Assembly (NCBI GenBank): GCA_037178625.1 | Contig: CM074132.1 | Coordinates: 3,286,001-3,350,000 of the forward strand | Direction of reading: 5' to 3' | Origin: Skeletonema tropicum | Taxonomy: Eukaryota > Bacillariophyta > Thalassiosirophyceae > Thalassiosirales > Thalassiosiraceae | DNA: 64,000 bases | Part shown: in pieces, positions 21,011-32,116 of the stretch | Layout of the letters: the number at the start of each line of letters is the position of its first letter | Position numbering within the stretch: position 1 is the first letter of the stretch | The notes under the pieces: model-generated | What the model was told of the DNA's origin: nothing | Databases searched by the model: none | What the model saw: the letters and a program-made list of their open reading frames with translations, nothing else | Program-made: the position numbers and the translations under genes

Positions 21011-21299
21011 GGGCTAGAAGAGAGGCAGTCCTCCACCCCTCGTTTCATGCAATTGTGAAAGTTGGTCTCGTCTCTATCCGGAGGAAGTATTTCACCTCAC
21101 CAATCATGTTTAACATAATATCTCGGTATCCATTAGGTGTGCTATCTTCTATCATTCGTCCCGTAAGCGCTGAGTTTGAACATATGCAAGCAGATGACCC
21201 TCTTTTTGCCAAACAATTCTATTACTAGCTTTTCGACCCTGTCTGTCTTTTATTTTCTTCGTCGAAAATTGGGTGCTCATGCAATGGTCACAACGTAGA

Positions 21300-21725
21300 T
21301 TACTTACATGATGCTGTTAGCATTGAAATGTCATTTGAACTGGTAGCTTGTGCCAATGGAACGACGACCATGTCGTTTCGTGTAACTCCAAAGCGGAGCA
21401 AGAGAATACTGACTCTAGAAAGACGAAACCCGGATTCAGTAGAAGTAAGAACTATTTCCTTCGCTCTAGCTCTGTCCACCCTCGCAAATAATGTTGTTAA
21501 GTTGATATCCGCGAGGGCTAAGATGTGGCGGAGCTGCGCTTGGGGATTTCCGTGAGCACTTTTCAAGCGACAACTTTCCTCCTTGGCGGCTACTACCATA
21601 GCGAATTTCTGGTGGTGACTGAACAAGATATCGATGGATGCTGACCATGCGAGCGTAGTGGACACCCCCAAACTTAGCTGCTTCATGGCTGCCTCGCACC
21701 CGGCGGCTGGCGGCCGACATGACAT
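21300..21725 (-). CDS. Hypothetical protein, 141 aa, doubtful
   Basis: An open frame begins with a true ATG at 21725 and runs 141 codons. It contains no motif I recognise. A second frame over the same stretch (from 21882) is also open for 137 codons, with one hydrophobic segment. Either frame, or neither, may be real. Confidence 0.2.
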   Translation of the reverse strand: MSCRPPAAGCEAAMKQLSLGVSTTLAWSASIDILFSHHQKFAMVVAAKEESCRLKSAHGNPQAQLRHILALADINLTTLFARVDRARAKEIVLTSTESGFRLSRVSILLLRFGVTRNDMVVVPLAQATSSNDISMLTASCK

Positions 21726-21882
21726 GGGAAGATAAGAAGATCATGATCAGAAGTAAAATGTGAATTATGTTGTGGAGGATGGAGAGATGATTTTGGCGGG
21801 CCCGCGGAGCGTGTTGTTGGCGCAAAAAAGATAGCGAGAGCGAGAGCAATGCAAGCCGATCGATTGAAGAGCAATCAACCAC

Positions 21883-23077
21883 GTACCACTATCAGTACAG
21901 TCGGCAGCAGCGTCGGTTCATGGCATTGGTCCTCTAACGTCTATGGAGAACTCATGGGCTGCTACTGAATGGATTGCGTGCAGTTGCCCTACCAAGAGGC
22001 AGCAGCACGCAGGCATGACATAGCAAGAACTGGAAAAACTGGAAGATGATAATTACATCATGACAGACCACGAAGGAAAAGGTTCCAAGACAAATATAAA
22101 AGTGAATAATCAGCAGTCCATGAATTCAAGCATCCAGTAATACTTGAGAAGAGATGTATCGTATATATTGGAGGCTGAGTCGAACAGCAGAGCCAAACAA
22201 CCTTGATGTTGTAGTACGCAGAAGGACGTGAAAATCAGATTTCATAATGCAATGGAGGAAGATGTAAAAGGTATCTAGCGGAGAAAATCTTCAAAGAATG
22301 TACAAGCAGAGCCTGCAGTTGAGAGACTTTGGAAACCATGCTGTAATAAGTTCAAAAGGAAATGCTGCGGCAGTTATGGATGTGAAATCAAGATAAACGA
22401 AAGGACAGCTAGCACGCTTGAACGGAAGCAGCAGCGAATATGCTGTAAAAAGAGAAGGATTTGATACATCGATAGTTGTAAAGTACATCCAAGGTGAAGG
22501 TATGGATGATTGTGCATTTGACGCGGTGGAAAAACGTGAATGATTTGCAGATGGCTGCACGAATCATGCTGTCTTAAATACAGGGAGGAGTGTGTAGGAA
22601 GCATTTTGAAAAAGGCCCAGAGCTGAGTGCTTCACTGATGATTGTATAAATCAAATCATCTTTTTTGTATGCAGCGTATTCATATTCGCCTTGGCTTGCG
22701 AAGGACCCCACTACAGAAAGGTAAAGACGAAGTTGTATTGCATTAAGCTTGAAAAATATTTGTCTGTTGAACTTCTTGTCTCAGAGAGGAAACGATGAGA
22801 GGCAGAATGATTTGAAGTGTGAAATGCTTTTAGTATTGTCATGAGAACAATGAACAATATGCAATCAATTTCTTTCAGGCAAGAATGTTCGATAAGTATC
22901 GTGCATGATTTGTTGAAAATGTCGTGAGGTCTGTTGAGACTTTTGGAAACGCTCAAGAAGCATAAGGTTAGCAAAGTAAAATTGTGTAGATCAAAAGCTG
23001 CATCATTCAAAATAAGTGCCTCAGCAAATTTAATGTACAATTATAGTTCTCTATATCATTATCTTATGTTGACATTT
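21883..23077. other. Intergenic, no gene recognised
   Basis: The stretch is AT-rich with only short chance-length open frames on both strands. The end nearest 23077 is probably the 3' UTR of the ankyrin gene. Confidence 0.4.
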
Positions 23078-24157
23078 TCATGAAGCACGTTGACTTAAGG
23101 CACCGTCACTATTGCTCCTTGGTAACAGAATCAACTCTCTCTTTTGGTCTATAAAGTTTCTCCACCCACTCCAATGCTCTCGTCGAGCATACTGGAACGG
23201 CATGTGACCACGAACATCCTTGACGAACGCCAGTCGTGGTTCCACTGACAAGAGCAGTTCTACTATTTCATATTCGGGATTGCCTCTCCAACATGCATCA
23301 TGTAACGGTGTACGTCCATAATCATCACGGATACGAGGTGATACCTTGGCCTCATTTAGCAAAAACGATACAATCTCAGCACTTGATCGACGACATGCCA
23401 CATGCAATAACGATTCACCGAATCGATTGCAACATTCTAATGAATGTCCCGCAGAGTGTAATTGACGTAAACTGTGTACGTTAGAGGTACGGACGGCACT
23501 AAGAGCATCGATGCTGTAGGCTTCAATCTGTTCGGGTGTAGGTGGTGTGAAGTCGTCATCGGAGAGTGGCTCGGTGTTTTCTTTGGAGAGGGGTGTTGAT
23601 GATGATGATGTTCCGTCTACCTCGCTACAGCTACTACTATTACTAGCATCTAGCAGTATTGAGTTAATAAAGGAGTAAGGACACAAGTTTTCTTCAGGAT
23701 CGACCTTGGCAAAGTTGCTTGAGGTGATGCTGGATGAGGATATCATAACAGTCGTGGGACAGTAGGTCGGTAGTTTCATCCTCTTGGCACCTATCATACC
23801 ATCAGAATTTGACTTCTTCATGCCAGTGACATTGGAGTCGGAGCGGGCTCGCTTCAGAGAGTACCCTTGAGCGAGGGTGTTGTCTATGAGAGAAACTTTG
23901 GACGTAAGCACCATGCTGTGAGACATGTGATTGTGATGACGGGGTGATGGGACACGATGGCCGCTTAAGGAGTTATTGGGCACCATGTTGGTAGTATCGT
24001 TCTTATGATGATCTCTGCTAGTATTTGATGCTGCGTTCATTGTACTTTCAACAGATGAAGGGCAACCAATATCGACTGTTTCGTTTTGACTCTGCAAATA
24101 ATATGAGCATGCTGCAGCATCCAACGATGGTCGTGTGCAAGCTGCTACGGCCGCCAT
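23078..24157 (-). CDS. Ankyrin-repeat protein, 359 aa
   Basis: A single-exon gene with ATG at 24157. The first 220 residues are low-complexity (Ser, Asn, His) with a basic patch KRARSDSNVTGMKKSNSD. An acidic linker SDDDFTPPTPEQIEAYSIDA leads into ankyrin repeats from about residue 225: HSAGHSLECCNRFGESLLHV, CRRSSAEIVSFLLNEAK and DDYGRTPLHDACWRGNPEYE. The 'NRFGESLLH-ACRR' form recurs in many stramenopile ankyrin proteins. The repeats make it a protein-binding module; the partner is unknown. No frame breaks. Confidence 0.8.
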   Translation of the reverse strand: MAAVAACTRPSLDAAACSYYLQSQNETVDIGCPSSVESTMNAASNTSRDHHKNDTTNMVPNNSLSGHRVPSPRHHNHMSHSMVLTSKVSLIDNTLAQGYSLKRARSDSNVTGMKKSNSDGMIGAKRMKLPTYCPTTVMISSSSITSSNFAKVDPEENLCPYSFINSILLDASNSSSCSEVDGTSSSSTPLSKENTEPLSDDDFTPPTPEQIEAYSIDALSAVRTSNVHSLRQLHSAGHSLECCNRFGESLLHVACRRSSAEIVSFLLNEAKVSPRIRDDYGRTPLHDACWRGNPEYEIVELLLSVEPRLAFVKDVRGHMPFQYARREHWSGWRNFIDQKRELILLPRSNSDGALSQRAS

Positions 24158-24797
24158 AATGATGGTATGGTGTTGTTTAGAGGGAAAACACGGCTACACT
24201 TTGGTGCGTATGGACTGCAAAGCCTTCTGTTTTCGCCTCGAAACACATCAGACGATGAAAATGTGGTGGTAAGTTTTGAAAAATTAGCTATAAGTAAATA
24301 CTCTTATAATATCTCATAGAGTAAGTGTAGTATTGATTCAAGGTACTGTATTTTCTATTTTGAATGATAAGATCAATATTTGCATACCTCTTAATCATCA
24401 CTCAATGACGTGTTTTTGCTGCCAAACTACACACCATCTGCCGAACTGCTGATGTGACGCCTAGCCGAGGACTCGCCACGTGACAAACACCGAATTCTAC
24501 ATGCGTTGGAACTCAATTATAGGTGAGATATGACAGATGCTCCATCTCAAAAGTTCAACTAAAGGGGGTCATTTTCAAGCAATGCCTCAAAGACTGCCAT
24601 AAAAGTTCAATACCACGAGAGAGCCACAGGAGAAAAGTAGGCTCAAAGAGACAGTTTGGAGTTTACACAACCTGCATACGTATTTTTACCACGGGTACTT
24701 CAACTTCCAAGTGAAAGTACCATAAGTACCACCTACAACATAAGTACGTTGGTCCATCACAAAAACGATCCACAGTGTGTATAAATTGCCCACCTTA

Positions 24798-24996
24798 TTA
24801 CTACAATTTCGAGATCATTTGATTTTTACCCCCCTACAACTATGAAATCTTCCTATTGAATTCCTTCGTTATTTCACGTAGAAAAAATTATCGGGGTGAA
24901 AATAAATTATTTTCCGTAGAATTTTAGCGTAGGAATTCAATAGGAAGATTTTATAGTTGGGGGGGTAAAAATCAAATGATCTCGAAATTGTAGTAA
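24798..24996. mobile_element. MITE-like palindromic element
   Basis: The first 65-70 bases (TTACTACAATTTCGAGATC onward) are repeated inverted at the end, with a few mismatches in the C/G run and nearby. About 65 bases of AT-rich centre separate the arms. There is no coding capacity. Length (199 bp) and long terminal inverted repeats fit a miniature inverted-repeat element. I do not see a convincing target-site duplication. Confidence 0.65.
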
Positions 24997-24998
24997 AT

Positions 24999-25100
24999 GC
25001 CCGTCCACAGTATTTGCCCGCTCAGAAATCCGGACACAAGAATCCCGGACACTAACAAATGCCGTTTTGGTGATTGCCCGTCCACGATATTTGCCCGCCC
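24999..25100 (+). repeat. Paired short direct repeats with GCCCGTCCAC core
   Basis: GCCCGTCCACAGTATTTGCC at about 24999 recurs as GCCCGTCCACGATATTTGCC at about 25077. Between them CCGGACAC and CCCGGACAC form a second pair. The cluster abuts the MITE-like element and lies about 400 bp upstream of the SLC44-type gene, so it could be regulatory or part of the insertion. Confidence 0.5.
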
Positions 25101-25472
25101 CCACGAGCTGACAATCCCGCGGGCAATTTCTTTGGATACACTGCACACCACAACACAAACACAGCACAAGTATCTGACTTTCTGACACCGGCAACCTCCC
25201 TATATACTTACGACACAATCAATCAAAGAGACTAACACGCACCATGGTGCGTTGTAGCCTGTTGTAGCGTACCATAGTCGTAGATTGATAGTTGTAAAAA
25301 AATAATCGACACAGTCGAGCGAAGGCGCAGCAACTGATAATAAAGCAATCTCTAGCGCTAGAGAGTGGAGCAGCAGCGACGATCATTGCAACATCCGACA
25401 CACGACGCTAGATATATCACATTAACAACTTCAACTTCATCATCGCATAAAATATAATATATTTTAGACACA

Positions 25473-28118
25473 ATGTCATCCTCCTCCTCACTACAACTCC
25501 AACAAACCACCACCGATGAAGAGTGCGGCAGCCACACAAGTTTTCCCAGCACACAAAGCTGGGCCTCTCAGAGCGATACCGACCGAGGAGGAGGAGGATT
25601 TCCATCGGCGGGAAGTACATTCTTTGCGGATATGACTTTGGATTTACACGAGGCGCAGATGGAGACTACTCCACGGACGGATAGTAAGTTTGCCATTATG
25701 GCTGCGGGGAGGGGCAATAATAATAATAGTAATATTGTGAGAGGTCCATCGAAAGAAGAGGTGATGCAAAATGTCCCCCCCATGCCTTTGATTGGGGAGG
25801 GATCTTCATTCGATACAGCTACCGACGAGATCAATACTGCAACTACTTCTACACCTTCCATAACACTTCGTTCATCAGCGGGGGGGATACTTCCACCAGT
25901 GGCAGAGTTGCAAGAGGAAGAACGAGTATTTACACGAATTACTTCGGGAGGCAATAATAACAATTACAACAGGAGCAACTCTATCAACGACAATAGCAAT
26001 ATGACACCATCCTCTTCACCACGACAACAATCACCACCAACAACTAGACGAAGAAGATCACTGCTCCTCTCCAATAACCGCACACGACCCTACCCCCGCG
26101 ACCTACCCTACACAGCAGCATTCTCCATCCTCCTCCCCATCGGTCTATTCCTTCCTCACTTTTACTACTCCAACCATTACATTGAACACCACAACAAATG
26201 CGACTTTCGTGAGAATTGCACCCCCAATCATCCCAGTATTAGTCAAATGGCACTATCCCCCTCCAGTCATTCGACTATGTTACTATCCACATTTACAGCA
26301 ACCATACTCTCCATGGGACTATTGCAATTATTATACCTCCATCCGGGGGGGGGTGACGGGGAGGATAGACGACATGTGAACGTGACACGTACGTTAGTAT
26401 TGTCGGCGAATAGTAGTGTTTGGATGAATCCAGTATTGGCATTTATGATTTGGTATTGGTTACCCACTGCACGATCAATGATGGTTGTACCGTTTGCTTT
26501 GATGGTACGGGATGTTTGGTGGAGGGCGAAGAAGATGGGGAGTGCTTTACCTTCGTCATTTCGTCGTCGTCGTGCTGCTGCTGCTGCTAGTCAACAACAA
26601 CAGCAGCGAAGGGGGGGTGCAGGAACAAGTGCTTCCTCCTCTCATGATCGAAAGACATTCTTTCGTGCATTGGCATGTGCCGCATTGGATATACTATCTC
26701 GCTCACTCCGTCGCAAGTCATTCGTACGTGTGGCATCCATAGTATTACTAGTCCAATTCATCATGGTGTCAATCTGGTGGGGTGCACTAACTGTCATATT
26801 ATCCGTCGAGATATTCGAGGAGGATGGAGTACTAACGAAGTTGATGCATCGGGTATGGTTGTTGGCGGCGTTGGTGGCGGGGAAGTGGGCTACGGGGACT
26901 GTGGCACGATTGCTTGGATTTGTTGCCTCGGGGGGTGTAGCATCGTGGTTTGCCCAGCAGTCGGTTGTGATTGAAGAAATGAGGGCTAGACAGCAACAAC
27001 AACAACAACAACAGGAGCAGCAGGAGCAAGAGGTGGAGATGGCAGCAATGGGAGACAATAGCAATGATGAAGACAACTCTTCTACCAATGATCAAGATCG
27101 CAACAACACTGCTACTACTACCGACGGTAATGCCTCATCCGATTACAATACAAATCGAGCTGCCGCCCGAGCAGCCCGTCACGCCATGCCCGAAGCATAC
27201 CGAATGGCAGATGCATCCGCATATTCCTCCATACAGTTTGACGATGGATTAGACGATGACTATGACGACGATGATGATGATGATTTTGACTTTGACACTC
27301 CACCATTTACTACTATTACAGGCGGCAATACTACCACCACCTCCCAAAGTTCAAGTAGTACTTCCACCGTAATGAACTTCTTGACAGCTGGGTGTACCTT
27401 CAGCTTTGGATCAGTCGCACAATGTGGATTAGTGGGTGGTCTAGCTCAAATCCTATGGAGTGTCGTTCGTAATATCGATGCTGCGGGGTTCTTTTTGCAA
27501 CGACGTTTTTCGAATAGTAGTAGTGCCATGCGACGGATGGACATTTCCATCAATCCTAGTGGTGGCGGCGGTGGCGGTGGTGGTACTGGTCTCCCTACCA
27601 ATGCACGACAATGGAAGCAAACAGTGGCGTATTGGTGGAGAAGACTTGATGTTGCCATTCGTGGATTTGTCCGTAGTCATTCCGACCTAGCCATGAGTCA
27701 CGTAGCTGCCTATTACAAGACATACCAACGAGCTGCAAATGACGTTGCAGGGTTGATTGAAGCCTCTGGAGTCGAAAGTATCATTCATGATGATATTACC
27801 ACCCAAATGTGTTCGGCATTGGGACATGTCGTATCTGGATCAATCGTGATTGTCTTTGGGTCACTGTTGGCTACCCATCGGAATACCTTTGCCTCTGAGC
27901 CACTCTCGGATTATTCACTCTTTGAGATTTTATTGGCTTCGTATTTTCTATGCTATTGTATTACCTTTACGGCATTGGAACCATTGCGTGCAGCGATAAA
28001 GGCGGTGTATGTTTGTTTTGCGGAACATCCGCTTAGTTTGAGTCAAGCCTTTCCTTTGATATTTCAACGGTTGAGTCGGATTTCGGAGGCTAGTAGTAAT
28101 GGTAGCAGTGTTGTGTGA
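25473..28118 (+). CDS. Choline-transporter-like protein (SLC44/CTL family)
   Basis: A single-exon 881-residue protein from the ATG at 25473. A long Ser/Asn-rich cytosolic N-terminus is followed by a basic stretch and the first helix (YTAAFSILLPIGLFLPHFYY). About ten hydrophobic segments follow. The SLC44 signature lies in the C-terminal half: MNFLTAGCTFSFGSVAQCGL, AYYKTYQRAANDV, the helix VVSGSIVIVFGSLLATH, and a final ITFTALEPLRAAIKAVYVCF before EHPLSLSQAFP. Family members move choline or related amines across plasma or organelle membranes. Unusual here are a poly-Gln run (about 27000), a poly-Asp run (about 27260) and a Gly run (27560-27585) in the loops, common in this genome. Confidence 0.75.
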   Translation: MSSSSSLQLQQTTTDEECGSHTSFPSTQSWASQSDTDRGGGGFPSAGSTFFADMTLDLHEAQMETTPRTDSKFAIMAAGRGNNNNSNIVRGPSKEEVMQNVPPMPLIGEGSSFDTATDEINTATTSTPSITLRSSAGGILPPVAELQEEERVFTRITSGGNNNNYNRSNSINDNSNMTPSSSPRQQSPPTTRRRRSLLLSNNRTRPYPRDLPYTAAFSILLPIGLFLPHFYYSNHYIEHHNKCDFRENCTPNHPSISQMALSPSSHSTMLLSTFTATILSMGLLQLLYLHPGGGDGEDRRHVNVTRTLVLSANSSVWMNPVLAFMIWYWLPTARSMMVVPFALMVRDVWWRAKKMGSALPSSFRRRRAAAAASQQQQQRRGGAGTSASSSHDRKTFFRALACAALDILSRSLRRKSFVRVASIVLLVQFIMVSIWWGALTVILSVEIFEEDGVLTKLMHRVWLLAALVAGKWATGTVARLLGFVASGGVASWFAQQSVVIEEMRARQQQQQQQQEQQEQEVEMAAMGDNSNDEDNSSTNDQDRNNTATTTDGNASSDYNTNRAAARAARHAMPEAYRMADASAYSSIQFDDGLDDDYDDDDDDDFDFDTPPFTTITGGNTTTTSQSSSSTSTVMNFLTAGCTFSFGSVAQCGLVGGLAQILWSVVRNIDAAGFFLQRRFSNSSSAMRRMDISINPSGGGGGGGGTGLPTNARQWKQTVAYWWRRLDVAIRGFVRSHSDLAMSHVAAYYKTYQRAANDVAGLIEASGVESIIHDDITTQMCSALGHVVSGSIVIVFGSLLATHRNTFASEPLSDYSLFEILLASYFLCYCITFTALEPLRAAIKAVYVCFAEHPLSLSQAFPLIFQRLSRISEASSNGSSVV

Positions 28119-29386
28119 TGTGAAGGAGGAATAGAAATAGAATGGTGGAGGGATGCAATGAATAATAGATGCGCTTTTCCACTATGCACAATGCTACATC
28201 AGTAAACAATAGAGATTATTCGAGTCGATTCAATCTTCCAGAACAAGCAGCTGTAGGAACTGGTAGGTACTGCTTGCTAAAAAGCGTACCACACCGTCCG
28301 AAAACGAAAAGCACGAAGCACCATCACCATGCCACTGCATGCGTCATGGAATACCCAGCCACACTCTCAAAGATATAGATCGTCGCCTAATAGCATCCAG
28401 TTTGCGTCTAGGAGTACAAACTAGGTTAATGACAGAGCAACTCCAACTATTCATCGAAGAATAAAGGAAGAGCACTATCACACTGATATCAACTCGTCAT
28501 TTTCCGATGCGTCTACTTTGGTGTAATTGTAATAATACATAGGGCGGCGACGGTTGATGAGTAAATAAGGAAACTATTTCACAGAAAGGATATTGGAGAG
28601 TGAGTTACTGCAATGGGACCATCTAACTGTAAGTTATCATGTGTGATGCAACCGCAACTCGCTTCATTCACTCTCTAGAGCTACAAGAGACTCCGAGACA
28701 CTCCGAGCTCGAGACAGACTCCGTGACATTCCGAGACACGCCGAGACAGCTACATGATACACTCAATGGCACACTCCATGAGACACTCCGTGACACAGGC
28801 CCGGATCTTGCAGATGCCGACACAGACAAAAGTGGTCATGAGCATCGGAGATGGATGGGAGACTATGGGAGATCGCTCGAAGGGCTTCGGAAGGTTACAG
28901 TGGAATAGGTCGAACTGTCCCACCCTCCAAATCTCAGCCTAGTGCAAGTTTGTCCCTCCCTCACTGGCCCAACACCAACAGGGTCTTTGCTCTATGTAAC
29001 ACTTAGTGTTAGTGTCCATTGAATACATGTACATCTATCTTATTGCTTGAGATTGAGAACTTACTTCTCTTTCGTGAAGTAGCAGTACATGGAGCTCCAA
29101 ATGTTGCAAACAGCATTGCCTACACATTTTGTTTGCACATGTCTTGTTCCCTGTGCGTGACTTACATTCGACAAATTCACTTTCGTATGCTTCTTGACAA
29201 TGACAAGCTTGTAATTGTAATATTTATATGTTCTGACCTTGCACTGATAGTATGGATGGAAGGGCTGTCACTCCACTCTCTTTCATTCAAACTTCTGCGA
29301 CTCAGCAATGGTGTCTATCGCAGATGAAGGGAACATCAAGTTCGTAGGCTTTGAATGCCATCCGAACAAGAGCAAGAGTAGTTGTA
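28119..29386. other. Intergenic with an irregular GAGACACTCC-type repeat
   Basis: No gene is recognised. At 28680-28800 short units such as GAGACACTCCGAGAC and GACACTCCGTGACAC recur irregularly and give a chance open frame (28639-28908). The remainder lacks coding signal. Confidence 0.4.
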
Positions 29387-30786
29387 GTTGCTCCATACTC
29401 TGAAGTATCGGTATATCGGTATCGTATGGCTTCACGACACGAAGCTTTCGGTTATTACTTTCGTCGAAAATATATTGCTAAAAGCATGGCAATGTGCTTG
29501 ATTGCAATGCTGTGCTAGATTTCTGCTCCCAATTGTGGACTTTCAACGTAGAATGATGGTTGTCGATTTTGGATTGTCCCCCCGCCCTGGCCCTGGACCT
29601 GGACCTGGACCTGGATCTGGATCTGGATCTGGATCTCTCAGGCTAGCCAAAATTTTTGTCCCCCCCGGGGCGGGGGGGAAAGTTCGACCTATTCCATCCA
29701 TTATCCACTGTACCTATACTCCTACATACCTAAATTCCTGCCCAGCAGGCACCACAGGCGCCTTCGGGACCAGCCCGAACTCCGCCTGGTTTAAGTTCAC
29801 CTTTCTCTACTGGCAATATTATAATAGTGCCTAGAGAGTACCTAGCAACTAAAATAATCTATCTACCTAAGTATAGTACTCCTAGGTAAAATAATCTATC
29901 TATCTACCTTCCCTGCCTTCTGCTTTCGCCCTATGTATATCTAAGTACCTAGGGCGTATGAGTACTGCTACCTAGAGTTCGAAGCAGTGCATGCACATAG
30001 TGTCGTTTTGATAAATTGCAAAACAACAAGTCATTACACATGACGTGCATTTCCAAAAAAACTTCTGGCAAAGATCCCACTGCGCTGGAGGCTCTCCTAC
30101 CAGGAACACTCTTTCCCACGAGGATATGACAGTTTGCAAATCTTCCATGGATACTTCAATGTGTATCCCTTTGGTGGAAGTGGAAGAGGAAAGGCAACAT
30201 CAACATGGAATGGTGATGGTGTTTTGACTTACAATTACAAGAAGCACAATGACAATGGAGTTGTTGTTGTTGTGACTTCGGTTCCTACGTATACACCTAC
30301 ACTCTCTCCAGTCTCTTGTACCTCGAATGATCAATGTGATGACAACAATCAAGTAAGTTGACTTTCATTTCATATTTGTATCCCATTCCCATATTGCCTC
30401 ACATACAAATCATCTAACTCTAACGATTGGTAAAAATGTTGTGCGCGCTCTTTCTTGCCTTTGCTTTTTTAAGTGTACCGAAAATATAATCTGTGATGGA
30501 AAATGCGTATTCCCTATCATTGCGGACTGCTGCGCCAATGGTATTTGTGAACCGGAAGAGGAATGGGTGTGGTTGTGGTGTGTTTCGTTGATTGTGCTAT
30601 GTGAGCGAGCGAACGCTTCGAGATGTAACCTATCCCAGTACTTTCGCCGAAGGATTATTGACGACAAATCCTTTAGAATTCGAATTAGGTAATTTCATCA
30701 GCGGCAATCGTATTGGCTTGCTGATCTAAGTTAATTATTATTAGTAGATGGAGTATTTATTATTTATTATGATTGTGGTCAGCAAG
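29387..30786 (+). pseudogene. Truncated M11 protease copy (copy 2), without its protease exons
   Basis: The upstream region duplicates 6285-6902 in inverted orientation. At about 30124 it jumps straight into the C-terminal domain of the family (SLQIFHGYFNVYPFGG, then TWNGDGVLTYNY), followed by a linker and CTSNDQCDDNN. An intron at 30353-30473 leads into a cysteine exon (IICDGKC, CCANGICEPEEE) that then loses frame. Signal peptide, prodomain and HExxH exons are missing, so no protease can be made. A 3' flank follows up to the LTR element at 30787 and resumes after 36105. Confidence 0.75.
29583..29637 (+). repeat. Hexanucleotide microsatellite (GGACCT/GGATCT)
   Basis: About nine hexamers, first GGACCT then GGATCT, inserted in the duplicated flank. 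The matching interval at about 6705-6720 has only CTGGATCTCAGG, so the expansion arose after the duplication. Confidence 0.85.
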
Positions 30787-31057
30787 TGTCACAGGATATG
30801 ACTCTCTTCTGGTATCCCAATACCGTTACGACAGTCATTCTTCCTGTTCACACGCGTCAAGTAGCAACCACGGTAAGAACCCGTGATTGATCCTCTCACA
30901 CAAGATGGCGTCGCACGTTGGTGCTCCTTCATCACCTTTGGGAATAGCCCACTCTTCTTCTTTAGCTCTTAAGCTTAGTCACCATGATATCCGTGTTCCT
31001 AGTGGTCTCTTCTGGCTCTAGTTGCACAATCAATACCGGTCCTATTTGCTTGTGACA
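30787..31057 (+). repeat. Left LTR (271 bp)
   Basis: Starts TGTCACAGGATATGACTC and ends TTGCTTGTGACA. Matches the right LTR except for four bases missing at about 30999. Confidence 0.9.
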
Positions 31058-32026
31058 TTATTTATAAATATTTCCATCCAGTTTACTGGGTGCAAAGCAA
31101 AAGAATCCTTCATCGGTCGGGAAAGATCGACCTTTGAGAAGAAAAAAGTAATATTATTCAGCGCATATCCACATTGGTGGGTTTGTGAACCGTGAGCTAG
31201 TACAACAAAATCGATTGGCTTCTAGAAGATCCATTTCGTCAACACATGGATGTGCGATGAACGCTCGGCGTTTCGTGCTACCATGGAGATGTGACGGCGT
31301 GCGATAGAAGTGTGTTTCGACGTTGACAGAAGTGCATCGGAGGTGAGAAAAGAATTTCGATTCTCCTCATGTAGAGGAAGTGCCCATGGCGAGAATGCAC
31401 CGTGGCACAGCTCATCACAATAAGGAATTTCATTCCAATAAAAAGACTACGGTCATCTAAATCCAAAGGACATCAGCTGTTGAGCGATGGACTACGATTA
31501 GAATTACGTGTGGGGGGAGAAGTGTTCTCTCATCCAACCCTCACATATCGAGAGCCATCTGCTGTTAGGCGAGATGATACCCTCACAACAACAGAGTTTG
31601 CGGATATAGTTAGCAGACTTAGAAGTATTTATTCCTTATAAGACGCTGGTCGCAATTGGAAAAATACGCACTCTCTTGTCTACCTCTGAGAAGGTGTGGA
31701 GAGTTTTGATCTTTACAGCATGATAGTGCATGTAGCTGGAGCTATTGAGAGCATGTTTGTCGACGCATTCTGTACAGATTGTGATTGTCGCAGCCGCTTA
31801 GCCTTGATGGATTGTTGGTTATTACACAGTGTTGCCGAGGTAGTCTACGCCTTGCTCAAGCGAGTACCTCAGGATGACGAGACGATTATACCCCACTGGG
31901 CGAAGTCGAACGTGCAATTGAACCACCTACCCTAATTAATAAAAATTATATTGCTGTGAAAGCAAATCGTGTTTATTTGTCCCTTTATTTGTCCCTGTTG
32001 ATTCAACATGTGCAGCGACGCCCTGG

Positions 32027-32116
32027 TTAAAGAAAGATCAAGTCTATTCAGTTGCGCACAGCGTGCTGTTCAAAGAAAGGTCATGTCTATTCAGTTACGC
32101 ACAGCGTACTGTTCAA
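32027..32116 (+). repeat. Internal direct repeat of the LTR element (two units of about 43 bp)
   Basis: AAAGAAAGATCAAGTCTATT and the following CAGTTGCGCACAGCG recur at once as AAAGAAAGGTCATGTCTATT and CAGTTACGCACAGCG. The unit lies in the noncoding interior. Confidence 0.75.

Noticed and set aside
28639..28908. 89-codon frame over the GAGACACTCC-type repeats
   Set aside because: The frame is open because the simple repeat lacks stops; there is no independent support for coding.
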